Source: Pseudevernia furfuracea (lineage: Eukaryota > Ascomycota > Lecanoromycetes > Lecanorales > Parmeliaceae). From it: a stretch of 64,000 nt of DNA. Location: assembly GCA_022315425.1 (NCBI GenBank), contig JAIUPT010000034.1:62001-126000 (forward strand). The letters run 5' to 3'. Shown one piece after another: positions 45,456 through 57,648 of the stretch (its first letter is position 1; each line of letters opens with the position of its first letter). The position numbers and the translations under genes are program-made. The notes beneath the pieces are model-generated. The model was not told the origin of the DNA and made no database searches. It worked only from the letters and a program-made list of their open reading frames with translations.

Positions 45456-46425
45456 TTCTGTGTGTGTGGATAATCCTCAACCACAAGCGAGGATGTTACG
45501 GATGGAAGATCTTTGTATAGAGTATATATATATATATATAGCTCAATGCGCGTCCGAATCTTTTAGTTTCTGGTTCTCCACGAGTTTCTTCCAAAAAGGA
45601 AACATCTTAGTAATAGGACGCGGTTTCACCTTGCATTCCGTGTGAAATGGTGTCGGGTCAAATACCCACTCTTTGCCCGCCTGCCTGCCCAGCCTCACAC
45701 CCGACTGTACCGAGGCAGCACCCGTCGACACCGTTGCAAAAACGTGGCGAAGGGCCGAAACCCGCCATACATACCCCTACTCAATTCCCCGAAATCCCCC
45801 AAGTCCTCGAACGTCACCAGCCCAAGTCAAGTCCCTCTACTCATCGAGCGCGAACATCATTGCGCTCACACACAAAAGACCGACGGCTTAAATCCCCGCA
45901 TTGACGTATTTCTCGAAAGGGTGAGGAAAGGAAAAGTTGCCTCTTGGACTGAATTCATGCAGTCGGTGTATGTAGAGTACACACACACACACACACACAC
46001 ACGCACGCACATATCCTACGCACAAGCATGGAAGTGCGAAAGCCGAGTTCAAGACCGGCAGTGACGTTACTAGACTCCAGCCTTTTTGGATTACCAAAGC
46101 CGAGAGATTTATGAATATCTACCTTATGTACCTGTGTACTAGTAGTACCAGTAACCTTTCGCACGATAAATACAACCCGCTAATTCCACTCATCCCAACA
46201 TTCGGAGCCATCACTAACGAATATTTACAATGAAAACCATGACTGACGAATACTCCGAGCACGCCAAGCCCGCTCAAGCCATATCCGCGACAGGAAGCAG
46301 TCAGATCTAGCATTCTCTGTCGGAAAAGCTAAACCCTTCGGGTATCATTCCGTCCATCCACACCGTCATCCGCGCCCTCCTTATTCCCTTCCAGCCCACC
46401 TAGCCACCTAAGTGACAAAACCCCA
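45456..46425. other. Intergenic with TA and CA microsatellites
   Basis: Convergent 3' ends. TA run at about 45521-45539 and CA run at about 45978-46010. No gene is supported despite several overlapping short frames. Confidence 0.5.
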
Positions 46426-48366
46426 TCACGCAGTCTCAACCTCAAAGAAACTCGTCGTAAAAAATCCGCCATCCAGATTGTAAACATCCTCCGCCCACCC
46501 TGTCCCATTGACCTGATGATAAAGCAGCACAACGCTCCCATTCCCGCCCACCGTGCCCGCCAACCGGCTATACGGAAAGCTGCTCTTGGGCTGGGTGCTC
46601 AAGCCGATGTTCTGGGTGGTGTAAGCGGCGAGGTCGGAGCCATTGACCCAGAAGCCGAAGAGGGTGTAGGAGAGCGAGGTAGGGTTGTTGACGAAGATTT
46701 GGGCGATGTCGACGTCGCCGATGAGGGATTCATTGTAGGAGGCTGATTGGAGGGAGGGGGTGGAAGGGGAGTTGGTGGCGGTGGAGGGGAGGGAGGTGGC
46801 GGTGGCGGAGTAGGCATTTGCCAGGGTGAGGGAGGTGGGATAGGTGATTTGTTCGGAGGGGGGGAGGGCGGGGATGAGGATTGTTTGGACTGGAATATCG
46901 CGTTAGATAAAGATCGTATCTTGGGTTTCGAAGGGGAAGTGGGTATACGTACGATCTGGGGGAGTCCAGGCGCTGTTGTTGAAGAAGGAGAAATACAAGT
47001 CGTAATACACACTGCCGTTCGAAGTAAGCACCCCAACCTGTGGGGTAACCACATTATGGGCATCCGATGCGCCCGCAGCCAATGCCAGTACATGCCCTCC
47101 TTGTAAGCTAATTGGTAAGCTTGGGCCAGGACTCGCGACGATACTGTCAGCGGAAGTGGGGGTTATTGTCAAAGACTCAACGCTGCCATTCTGAGCTACG
47201 TAGAATACGAATGCTTGGCCTGAGAGTACATTGTTATTGAGTAGCGTGCAGGATAAAGCTCGTGTGTTGGTGGCGGTCGTGATGGTCATGTTAGGGGTTC
47301 CGGTGGGGGAGAAGTTGTCGCGGCTGGTCCATGAGCCGGAGATGAACTGTTTGCTGGCGAGTTGGTTGGTGGCGGTTATATAGAAGAGGAAGATCTTGAG
47401 GGCGATTTAGCCAACATTATCGTTCGCTCTCTGAGAATGAGACACCTACCACAGGTCCTGTATCATCGGCAAAGGGAGTGCCTGTGCTGTTCACCAGCAG
47501 TGCTGCCAGCGGTGTATTATTTCTTGCATCCGTCGCAACAATATTGTTGATATCGCTCGTCCACGAATTTGCTGATTGGGTGAAAAGCGCCTCTCGAATG
47601 TTCCCGGTGCCCTCCTGGAATAATAACCGTTTGTCACCATCCCCCAATGCCACGATTGATACCGATGAATCGTTGTAAATTCCATGAGGTAACGACGCAT
47701 TCGATGCAGAATTTGCTGCTGACGAGGAACTACTTGATAGGGTAAGCAATAATTCCACAATTCCATCGCAAAGGACCCACACCTTGACGTTGATGACTTC
47801 GAACTCTTATGCCTACTCAGACCAACACCCAAGCCCACGCCCAGAGCAATCGCAACGACGAGAAAGCCGACCAGCCCAACGATAATCCAAAATACCAAGC
47901 CCCGCCGCTTATCCGGTCTTTCCGGCTCTGTCTTATGCGACACAGCTTCTGGGTGCGAATCTAAAATCGCCAATGGTGTTCGTGGTGGAGGGGATCCAGC
48001 CTCTTTCAGTGTCTCCCTGTCTTTATCTGGATCGTAACCTGCATCTGGGGAGCCATATTCTGGCGCAGAGTCGCTGACTCTGTCCTTAAAGTCAGGTCTG
48101 GAGGGTGTGTAGGCGGGAGTCTCGGAGGTAGGGGGGAGGTTCTGGAAGTCAGCTGGTTAGAAAACGGAGTTCTTCGGAGAGAGGATGTCTGCGCGCATTT
48201 GTTAGGCAACGCAACGTACTTGAAGCGGCCAAGCCTTCTTGTCAAGCTCTGGAGACTCGCCAGATAGGTCTCGCTCTGGCGCATGTGCAGCTTGGTCGAC
48301 GACTTCCGGGAATGGTTCCGTGTGTTCGTGGGGCGCAACTTCGAGCTCGGAGTATTTCTCAGCCAT
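46426..48366 (-). CDS. Membrane-anchored fucose-lectin-like beta-propeller protein
   Basis: Five exons (48366-48220, 48141-47783, 47729-47450, 47394-46953, 46889-46426) give 563 aa in frame. The N-terminal 130 residues are acidic, Pro-rich and probably cytosolic (MAEKYSELEVAPHEH). One membrane segment follows, about 131-156 (LVFWIIVGLVGFLVVAIALG), flanked by PDKRR inside, predicting a type II protein with an extracellular C-terminus. After a Ser-rich stalk, about 380 residues form repeating beta-rich units (RLLFQEGTGNIREALF, LASKQFISGSWTS, AFVFYVAQNGSVESL) as in fungal AAL-type fucose-specific lectins, each with an aromatic/Gly turn and a strand ending in W. The N-terminal arrangement is common among ascomycete proteins annotated this way. 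Sugar specificity cannot be judged from sequence alone. Confidence 0.78.
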
Positions 48367-50086
48367 CACTGCGAGGGGAGAAGCAATTTATACGTATACA
48401 GATTACATAAACGAGAGAAACAAAACGCACAGTTGGGCATGAAAGAAGGACATTCCCATGTTGTCGCAAAAGCTGAGAAGAGGATGAGGGGATCTTACTT
48501 TTCAGACCCGCCGTCAGCTCGTGTAAGATGCGTTATCAGACAGCTCGACCGAGGTTGGCTCGTTGGCTCGTTGGCTCGGTTGAATCCCGGCTGGTGCCGT
48601 TGCCCGCCTCACACCAGCCTTAGTTTGCACCCAATTTGGGGCTTTAATCGTGGTCCGAGCCAGGATTGACCCTTACACCCCGCAGGAGATGCCTGTAACC
48701 TGTTACTAGGCCCCCCTAAATTTAGCATTAGCTTGAGGCCGAGACTCACCATTCTCACCGTGGCAATTGTTGCGTGCCCTGTTTCCGGTCATATCTGACA
48801 TTATTGAAAATGCATTGCAAATTCAACGCCCTGCTGCTCATCTCTGATGGAACAGATAGGAGGGAATGTCTCTGGCTCTCGAGTCTCTCAGACAAATGCC
48901 CGAGGACGAAGCCTGCGGTGGCGTGGGTCGGGACCAACAACAGGGAGGAGGCAAAGTGGGACGTCAACCTCAGGGCTTTTCTATCATTGAAGTGGTGGGG
49001 TATCGTCTCGTGCGATGACCATGCTATGTGGCACCAAAGAGGACGTCATTGCAATCCCAACCTACATCTCGGCCCAAGTCATTTGGAAGCACTGCGACCA
49101 CTTCGCCCTCAAGAGCAAGCCTACTAGCGAGTTCTACCTGGCCAGTGGAGGGGACCACGACCCCAACATTATCGACCACATCCAAGGACGATCTTCTGAC
49201 ATGGCTTGACGTAATAAACGTGCCTTGCGAAGCGAAGGAGGCTATCCCTTTCGCATGAATGGGCATTGAGGCTGTACTTGGCCGGCCCTCATTAGTTCCA
49301 AAGCGTGTCCTGTATGACGCGAAAAGGGAATGTATTGAACGAAGACACGATGCTCAAAGCTCGAATTGACTCATTGCATAGAGAGAGAGGGTTTCAAAGG
49401 AGAATACGAAGTTCAAAGTCTAAGTCGATTTGATTTAGTGTTGAACGTGTATTGAAGGGCGATGCTTGAGCGCGAAGGGAAGATGGAACGAAAGGAAAAC
49501 ACGAACGTCAACAGTGAGTTTTTGAGCGCCAAGCACTCTCAAACAAGCTAGCGTTCTCAAGTAGGGGAATATATTTCCAACTCAAGCGCCTGGTGAGGAG
49601 GTGAAGCACGTGGCATAAAAGACGATGAGTAATGTGAAAGTCGGGTTGTGGAATTCAAATCGTTGGAGGTATGAGGGCAGATGGTTGAAGGGGATCGTTT
49701 TACGTTGGAGATGCCGTGTAATAGAAAAATGATAGTTCTGAAGAGGACATCACAGAGAGCGATGGAAAATATAGATAGATTTGATTTTATAACAGAAGGA
49801 TATTCAAGGAAAGCATTGCAGTGAATTAAGACATGCGTGTTCCGTGTACTCGTACATATACCGTATTGTGTATGGAGTCGAGTACGATGATGGAACTTTA
49901 GGAGTCACTGAGTCAGCATGTGAACTACTCTAGCGGCAATTGACGCGTAATGATTGGCCGAGCCTTTAGCGGGTGAATGTGATAAACCGGGCATGAGAAA
50001 TTGAGAATTCAGTGACAACACAAGTACCTTACTTCACACTCGAATCCTCACCACCTGAAAGTCTCTTGTGTGAACTTCGTCTAACT
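48367..50086. other. Intergenic, one doubtful small ORF
   Basis: 1.7 kb between divergent genes. Apart from the small frame near 49018, I see no gene. The part after 49260 is rich in GA and poor in coding signal; it is probably the AT-hook gene's promoter. Confidence 0.45.
49015..49209 (+). CDS. Possible small protein (64 aa)
   Basis: Frame MTMLCGTKEDVIAIPTYISA to SSDMA with strong C/G preference at third positions, unlike surrounding DNA. All three neighbouring frames, and the opposite strand, are also open here, which weakens the case. It may be a piece of an unrecognised spliced gene. No domain, signal peptide or membrane segment. Confidence 0.25.
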   Translation: MTMLCGTKEDVIAIPTYISAQVIWKHCDHFALKSKPTSEFYLASGGDHDPNIIDHIQGRSSDMA

Positions 50087-51850
50087 ATGCTATCTACAAT
50101 TCGACGTGCCTTGACTCCCAGCCCAAATCAAGCGGAGGATAAAGATCTCTCAAATACGTCGTCGACTCCCAGCCCAAATCAAGCTGAAGATGAAGATCTC
50201 TTAAATATGTCCATGGATATTTCACCTGCAGCTCCAAGTATTCTCGTTCGCAACTCTTCACCTCCACCTTTTTCCTCCTTGGAAGCGTCACAACAAAATA
50301 CTCCGCCGCGGGCACCTCAAGCATCCAACGGCAACAATCCCATGATCGTTGAACAACATGACCTTCCCATGAATCTCTCCTCAGATCGGACCTCGCCAGA
50401 TGGCAAGCAGGAAGAAACGGACAACAGTCTTCTTGGCGCTGTGAGGGCCGGCGATCCCACCTCAAAGTCCCACAATGGAACTTTCTCACTAGACGGCGCG
50501 TCTGATCATCTTCAGCCTCCCTTGGAAGGAGCTCATACCAACGGTCGACCTCTGCCTTCTGTCGAGCCGGAACAATCTACAAGCAAGTCTCAACGGACCC
50601 AGCGAACCCCTACTCCAGGCGCCAACCACGCAGGACTGGACCCAAGAACTAGCAGGACTCCGCAACCTTCAAAAACGGTAACCAAGACGAGCCGCGAGGA
50701 AGCACCGCGCCTACAGAAAGACGAACGCGTTACATTGGCATTAGAAACAGCCAGCGTCGAACAACAGCCAAGCGCTCCGGCAGCGACCGATGATGCAGAG
50801 CCGTCCACTTCTTCAAAGACTCAACCATCCAAGCGGAACCGTGAAGAGGACCCCCCCGAAACGGAGACCAAGTCTGTCAAAAAGCAACGAGGCAAGTCGA
50901 AGAAAGAGGAGGGCTCTACAGCCACTGTCAAGCAACAAGGCGCTACTGAAGACGAGGCGTCTAAGAAACCAGGGAGGTTAGACAAAGAGGAGAGCTCTGC
51001 GGGCAATGTGCCGCAACAAGATGCTGTCAAAGACGGAAAGCCTAAGAAGCGAGGCAGGCCAAAGAAGGAAGAAGGGTCCACACAAAATGTCAGATCGCAA
51101 CGCGCGCCAAAAGAAGTAATACCTACCAAGCAAGGTAGACTAAAGGGGGAAGCTGCTCCCCAGACGACCCCACGAAAAGACCCCATAGAACCGGATAGAA
51201 GAGCGAAGGAGTTGCCGAAGAAGCGAGGGAGACCGGGCAAGGATGCAGAGCCTGCCGAGGGGGTCGAGTCAGCCGGTGTGCCTGCGGCGGATGCACCAAA
51301 GAAGAGGGGCAGGCCGAAGAAAGGGGAGCAAGCCGCGCAAGGGACCAAGCCTCAGTCCGCGTCTACAGCAGATACGCCAAGGAAGAGGGGCAGGCCGAAG
51401 AAAGAAGAGGAAGCCGCGCAAGAGACCAAGCCTCAGTCCGCGTCTACAGCAGATACGCCAAGGAAGAGGGGCAGGCCGAAGAAAGAAGAGGAAGCCGCGC
51501 AAGAGACCAAGCCTCAGTCCGCGTCTACAGCAGATACGCCAAGGAAGAGGGGCAGGCCGAAGAAAGAAGAGGAAGCCGCGCAAGGGACCAAGCCTCAGTC
51601 CGCGTCTACAGCAGATACGCCAAGGAAGAGCGATAGAACAAAGAACAAGGACATCGCTGAGGCTACTGAGCCACAAGGCTCATCTAATGCGGAGACAGCC
51701 AAGAAACGAGGACGACCAAAGGCGACCGAACAAAGCAAGGTCCCCAAAATACTAACGCCAGGGAAGCGTGGGAGGCCAAAGAAAGAGCAAGCTACACCCA
51801 AGGGTGCGAAGCCCAGGGGTATTGTCAAAAAGAAGGCCGGGAGGAAGTAG
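50087..51850 (+). CDS. AT-hook protein with tandem 27-aa repeats
   Basis: 587 aa from the ATG at 50087 (MLSTIRRALTPSPN). The sequence is highly charged and Ser/Pro-rich throughout. At least eight canonical AT-hooks with an RGRP core (KKRGRPKK, RKRGRPKKEEE and variants) lie in the C-terminal half, plus several decayed ones (KKPGRLDK, KQGRLKGE, RKSDRTKN). AT-hooks bind the minor groove of AT-rich DNA, so a nuclear chromatin or DNA-binding role is likely. Residues encoded by about 51290-51630 are near-identical 81-bp tandem units (27 aa: ADTPRKRGRPKKEEE, then AAQETKPQSAST), three of them almost identical in DNA, a recent expansion. An N-terminal 18-20-aa duplication (TPSPNQAEDKDL / TPSPNQAEDEDL) is also present. 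I see no other domain. Confidence 0.87.
   Translation: MLSTIRRALTPSPNQAEDKDLSNTSSTPSPNQAEDEDLLNMSMDISPAAPSILVRNSSPPPFSSLEASQQNTPPRAPQASNGNNPMIVEQHDLPMNLSSDRTSPDGKQEETDNSLLGAVRAGDPTSKSHNGTFSLDGASDHLQPPLEGAHTNGRPLPSVEPEQSTSKSQRTQRTPTPGANHAGLDPRTSRTPQPSKTVTKTSREEAPRLQKDERVTLALETASVEQQPSAPAATDDAEPSTSSKTQPSKRNREEDPPETETKSVKKQRGKSKKEEGSTATVKQQGATEDEASKKPGRLDKEESSAGNVPQQDAVKDGKPKKRGRPKKEEGSTQNVRSQRAPKEVIPTKQGRLKGEAAPQTTPRKDPIEPDRRAKELPKKRGRPGKDAEPAEGVESAGVPAADAPKKRGRPKKGEQAAQGTKPQSASTADTPRKRGRPKKEEEAAQETKPQSASTADTPRKRGRPKKEEEAAQETKPQSASTADTPRKRGRPKKEEEAAQGTKPQSASTADTPRKSDRTKNKDIAEATEPQGSSNAETAKKRGRPKATEQSKVPKILTPGKRGRPKKEQATPKGAKPRGIVKKKAGRK
51293..51631. repeat. 81-bp coding tandem repeat (AT-hook units)
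   Basis: About four copies of an 81-bp unit containing GATACGCCAAGGAAGAGGGG; the middle copies are almost identical and the last ends in a mutated hook (RKSDRTKN). Confidence 0.92.
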
Positions 51851-52103
51851 GGCATATGTTTCACATGAGCAGCGATCATAGGACATTAGGTGGTTGGCAT
51901 TGATGCAACTTTACTGCAATCTAGAGCCTGACACTTTATCTTTCCGAGAGTCGCTTCTTTTTCGCTACAATCTCGTCTGTGGTGTGGTCATGACACTACA
52001 GAATTCAAGACGTCAGTTAATTCTAGCTTGCATAGATGGGTAGAGCATATCAAATCTTCCCGCCTCTGCGAATCAATGTACTCTACGGACTACTCATGCT
52101 TGA
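51851..52103. other. Short spacer, convergent 3' ends
   Basis: Between the AT-hook gene and the permease pseudogene; nothing seen. Confidence 0.5.
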
Positions 52104-53820
52104 CTAAGGTAAGGACACAGGTGCAACGTAGATCCTCTTAGCCTTTATCCAATCATTCGTCCCCGCTGCCACGATTACAAACACGAAGATCACAACGGCC
52201 CAATTCATCCCAGCTGTACCCGGCATAGGCGTCTCAGGAATGAAAGAAAAGGCAATGCTCAACATCAAGAATGCCAACGCTACATTGTTGATCAGAGATC
52301 CCCATTTATCCAATGACCAAGGGCGAGGTAGCAGCTCTTCGTTACGGAAACGCTTTAATCGAATGGCTCCGATGGACATAATCTACGAAAAGAGAAGGCC
52401 TGCGTTGGAGAGGCTGATGATAGCATTCAAAGCGACGTCGGAGCCGAAGTTGAGGGCTGAGATGAGGAGCGACACGACTAGGACTACGATGAGAGAGTTG
52501 ACGGGTATATCCCAACTTGGCCGTACCTAACACGCACGGAGTTCAGTCAGTGTGCCATCACACACGTCACCCAAAGCTAGCTAGCGAAAAATGACTCACG
52601 AATTCGATATAGCTCGAGAACGGGAAGCCCTTATCCCTTGCAAAGGCCCAAACCTGGCGACTGGAAGACGCGATACAGGTAATGGTTCCAACCATCGAAA
52701 AGAGGATCAAAATAGTCGTCATGAAAGTCGTCGCGGCTATCGAAATCGTCGAAACTATACAAGACCTAAATGATCGGAATGCCCGTCTGCGTTGGATTCG
52801 TAAGTCCCAGCATGTTATCCTGCCAGTCTGGACTCAGACAGAAGCACAATGTGATAAGCATCAGCAAGGCGTTGAATAAAAAAACCCCACATCATCGCCG
52901 AAGGCAGAACGCGTGAAGCGTCCTTCAACTCTTCGCTCATATGGGCGCCAGCATCAGGGCCCAAGAAACACCACAAAGGAGTCGTGATGCCGACGAGAGC
53001 CGAGAGGCCAGTGTTGCCCCAGCCGCCATTATCTTGAAACTGCGTGAAGACCTGGCTGGCCGGTGCATGCTGGCTTGTTACCCACAGCACAATTATGAAG
53101 ACGAAGAACCCAACAACATGAACAACCATAAAAATCCCTTCCGTCAGAAGCAACTGTCTCGCGCAAAAGATATTGAAAGCAGCCGCAGCAACAAGAAACA
53201 GCATAATAAACAACGTAGTCTGCTAGATCTCATCCACGCTCGCATCCAGATTCCTCAGCAAGACCAGTCCCTGCACCAGCGTCGACGTAAGTTGTGCAGC
53301 AGACGGACATCCCGTGATCCATCCCAACGCACTACTCCACTATACAACCCGTCAGCCACTACAACCAGCTGGCACATAACCTCCTACTCACCAACAAGAT
53401 AGCTAAGCGGCTTCTGCAAAGAAACCGGTGCGAATTCCGAGACCCCAATGATCCTGGCCACCAGCCGTAGGAGCCCTGCTCCACAACACATCAATCCAAA
53501 ACTCTCCCTCCAACACCGCCAGCGAGTATCAAAATTCCGCACAAGGAAACCCCTACGAACATGCTCGCCACCGACGCCATCGACGCAATCATGCATAACG
53601 CACCCGCGGCGACGACAGCAACAGTCACCCAAATCACGCCCGCCGTGCCTCCATTGACGAGCCCGTACTGCGCCGCGAGCAAGATGCTCTCCCACGTCGA
53701 CTGCAGGACCATGACGAAGCCGACGATGGAGAGGAAGCGGGAAACGCGCCGCAGCTGCTGGCGCTTGCCCATGCGGGTCATGTCATGGACATCATGGGTT
53801 CGTGCCGAATTTTCGCTCTT
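52104..53820 (-). pseudogene. Amino-acid/GABA/choline permease, multiply disrupted
   Basis: Relic of an APC-superfamily transporter of the fungal GABA/choline permease type, with about 12 membrane spans expected in the intact protein. Recognisable parts in order: MGKRQQLRRVSRFLSIVGF, INGG-type segment LVNGGTAGVIWV, SMASVASMAPTAGGQ (across an intron), HW, VSEFAPVSLQKPLSYLVG, WITGCPSAAQLTSTLVQGL, FLGPDAGAHMSEELKDASRVLP, TFMTTILILFSMVGTITCIA, ARDKGFPFSSYIEF, IPVNSLIVVLVVSLL and IMSIGAIRLKRF. Lesions: one-base insertion after GGQDHW (near 53440), TAG after VDEI (near 53224), one-base insertion after WGFFI (near 52880), TAG plus frameshift at PII.VLYS (near 52770), and TAG before IMSIG (near 52383). 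No single frame survives, so it cannot make a transporter. The N-terminal start is unclear; a DDDDDD-containing frame (53840-54020) may be its acidic leader. Confidence 0.9.
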
Positions 53821-56800
53821 GGGTTATTTCAATATTATTTTTATTGTTATTAATTAATTCATTCCTAGTGCTGACATCGGCATCGGGGGTGGAGAAGACT
53901 TCGATTTGCGGAGTCGGTTTTTCGGCGGCATCATCATCATCATCATCGAAAGGGTTAGCTTTTGGATAGTTTCCATGATTGCGAGCAATTTGTAGTAGTA
54001 CCAGCTCAAAGATGCGGAGAAGATGGATAGAGATAGAATAAATACACCAAAACCTGACCTTCGTCTTTATATGTACGTACAATCTAAGTAGCCAAGACCT
54101 AATCCTTCACGCCCTACTGCACAGCAAACCCCCCCCTTCCCTCTTAGCAAACACCCCCATTAGACCTTCCATCAGCTTACGCACCCGTCACTGGACGCAC
54201 AATCACACGCCGATATGTGTTGCATGGAAGGATTCGTATACCTTGTCTTTTTAGGAAGGTGGGGTCCACCTTCCTGCACTAAGGCTGGGTTCCGGACCGC
54301 TTTGATTTTTCTGTTGCAGGAATCCCATCGCCAGATACCTAACAGCATCATTGGATTTGAGTGTCGAGGAAGGCGCGATTGGGACCCCTTGGGTGGGTAA
54401 GACGATCGACGTGCTTTGTTTGCATTGGAGGTCCGCAAGTTTGCACCCGTGAGCGATGAGCTTTATGGATTCGGGCTTTTTCTGTCCTCCGATAGCTACA
54501 ATGATGATGATGCTGGCGATGGAAGCCGCTTGGGTGTTTGATGAAGCGATAGTGTAGGAAGTTTCCTCCTACAGCTGGGGTTGATCGATCGCTCCGAGGC
54601 CGAGGAAGTCAGAGAGATGTCCATGCGATGTCCCGGTGACCTCGAATGCGCGCTTAGTCGTCCGTGACGACCAAATAAATAGGCAAAGAGTATTCCGGAG
54701 TGACGTCGTTTGTATCAATCAAGACTGTCGGCATCACTAGTGCTGAGGAAGCGCGTCGAGTCCAGCAAATGCGCAATGTCCACGGTGATGCGAAGCGAGT
54801 CCTGACGAGGCTTCGTGGTGAGGGTAGGCCTCGCGTAGAGCCACGAAACCGCTCCGGTGCCTGTCGGGGAAGAAGCTTGAGTTATATGCTAAGTGATGGC
54901 GACAGACAGCACTGTTAGAGCGTTCACGGTTGACTATTCGTGGAATCGGCTGAATATTGTAACACGTCAAGCTGCCCGACAATCGTTGAAGCCTGACTGA
55001 TGACCCTAACTCTATCAAGCAGCTTCAAGGGACGTGGCTTTAAGAGCCTCTATAATCGTAGCGTCGGTCAATGTTTGGTCAAAGAGTAGGACGAGAGGAC
55101 ATCAACAGCATTTTCTCTGCACTTGCCGTTTGCAATCTGCGCAAAGCCCTTTCCGAAAGAGAAATAGTGAGGGAAGACGGGGGTTTGGAAGAGGAAGGTG
55201 AAAACCAGAAACCGTCCAAGGAGCAAGATTATGTGGACCGATTGGCCTTATACCTATGTTGATGGAAGAATCCGTACACGACAAAGCTTTGAATTTTGTC
55301 TTCGTTCTTCCAAATATCGCGGGTGGCAGGTTCTAGGGTGCTTTCATTCTAGATCAAGCATCAAATTGCAACTCAATCTGGGTTCTTTGCGTAGGGACCT
55401 AGGAGTCTGCCTATACTAGGACATGTGGACGACCGTTACGCATGGGGGATGCCTGCGGTAAGCTCGGTCTTTGAATGATTGGCCACTACACTCTCCTACA
55501 TTGACCCAAGCTAATCCATGGAATCACACTCGGTTAGTATAGTACATGGAAGCCAGGAAAACGTTCGACTCGAATGAGTTCTCCAATTTCAAATTCACTG
55601 ACTTTGTTTTCTGAACAGGGACTCTCCCAACGAGGAAGGCGAAATGACGGAGTACCGACGCCTCTTGTCCAGCTGTGCGATTGATGTTCTAAAACTTCGT
55701 TTCTCGTTGACGGCATATGTTGGACTGGCATGGCAAGTAACCATTCACTCCATGAGCTGCGGATTTCGGTCGCCGCTAGAAGACCTATTTGGATTCAAAC
55801 GACCATCATTGTTCGCTACGGATGGTGCAGAAGGCGGCATCAAAAGTGCTGCAAGCCTCTCACGCCAAGTTCTCGGAAAATGCCCCGCCTGGAGCCTTGC
55901 CTAGACGATGCGCTTAGAAGTGCTTCGAAGTTGCAACTGGCCCCATTAGGGTCAGAACTATTACTATCGCTGTGTAACACTTTCGGTGCCGACCTCTGTA
56001 GAGCAAATCGAGTTCAGACAAATACCCTCCCACCGGAAATCAATTGCCTTACAGTAAGGGCCCGCGACAATCGCAAAATTTGTCCTATACCAACTTCAAT
56101 AATTCGATAATCAAAGTCTTGATCACAAATCATTTAGGTCATGAATCACTCTACTCGACTATTTAAGCAAAAGTATGAGCGCACGTCAAACCGTTGAACA
56201 ATTATCCGACTCCAAAAATCCGCCGCAGCGCATTATTTTATTCCGAGCCAGGCAGATACTTTCGCTTCCACTTACTGTTATAAACAAAGGAAAGCTAGTC
56301 ATGCGGGACATGGAGTGGGATTGTTTGAAGACGCGCGTCATTGGCACGATCTGGGGCCCAATTATCAGGAGTGGAGTTTTGGACCTGCATTAGCGATGCA
56401 GTCCACGACACACTGCTGTCCGAAGATGTCCGCGACCACTCAGTGCTCTTCTTCCTAGAAGTCTATATAAAAAACTTATAAAAGGTTATGTCAACGTACC
56501 TGCAGCCGTCAAAATCAAGGAACACATCTGCACTACTTTTTTTTCTGCTGCAGTGGTGATTAGAAAGAGCGCCTGTGCGCCTGCATAGTTGTCTGCAGAG
56601 TTTTCGTCATTTGGGTCTGCAAGTGGACCCGACTTACGCTGTCCGACTTCCTATTTGGATTTTCGGTAAGCGATTAGTTACAGAAGTTACAGTGTCGTGG
56701 AGCATGCCGGGTATGACGGAGGACTTTTTCTAATTTTGTTTGGGCCCTCCAGCCTGTGGTCAATGAACGATGGTTGCATGTGGCGAGTGTTTCGCTGCAG

Positions 56801-57648
56801 CAAGAACGAAGACCGATAATTGCCGCGTGGCATTCTGGGAGATCACCACAAAACCAAATCAGTGCTTATCACCACGATGCTTTGTTCATGCATCGTTGAC
56901 TTCATCAAGATGTAACGCCTTCTCGATTCCTGTGACGGATTTAAATCAAACAAGTTACCAGCTGTTCCTGGCCTTCTTTTCCTAGTACTCAGCCTGTCTT
57001 GCGCTCTTTGCTTCTTACTTTCTTTCTATGTTATCATAGATAGTAATCTACAAGTGTTATTTGTCTCTCCGCAGTGATGTCTGTTCCAGCGATAACGAAC
57101 ACAGGGCTTAGTGCTGCAGCTTCCGCGGCTGTTGCGATCTTTACGTCAAATCTGACCGCTATCTCCAAACTCCCTCAGAGCTCCACAAACGGTTAGAACC
57201 CGCAGCATGTAGCCCATTCACAGATTGTCCTGTTGATATATGTGTTGGCTCCCAGGTGCTTCGCAACTTGGTACGTTACAGGCGCCGAATCTTCCGACGA
57301 GTTGGCTTCCACATGTACGTTCTCGGAAAAGAGTAGATGTCTATCGACTCGCTGATTAATCAATCAGTCTGGCAGTGGCGCCCCATGGGGATGGAGAACC
57401 GCTTCCAATGCAAATCCTTACACACAGTCTCCGCCATCTATAGGTACATACGACTTCTCCGTTCCAATAATTCATTTACGCCCAGCATTTCTTCCTCGCC
57501 GTTGGCTTTGTCAACTACCAGCTACTCTTCCGGCAACTTATTAGTTCCCAGCCATTCTTGTACTCGCTGCAAACTTTTCAGTCGCAGACATCATCCACGT
57601 TCTAGATTTTTCTCAAATTATAGTCATCGTCTTCCACACAACAACGCC
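53821..57648. other. Long gene-poor stretch
   Basis: 3.8 kb without a supported gene. It includes the possible permease leader (53840-54020) with a CAT run, and many short conflicting frames at 54172-56985. The frame at 57076-57195 (MSVPAITNTGLSAAASAAV) and the area before 57649 may belong to the laccase leader or to a lost gene. I recognise no transposon domain. Confidence 0.4.

Noticed and set aside
50590..51348. Reverse-strand frames rich in Ser/Leu/Phe
   Set aside because: Antisense shadows of the AT-hook gene.
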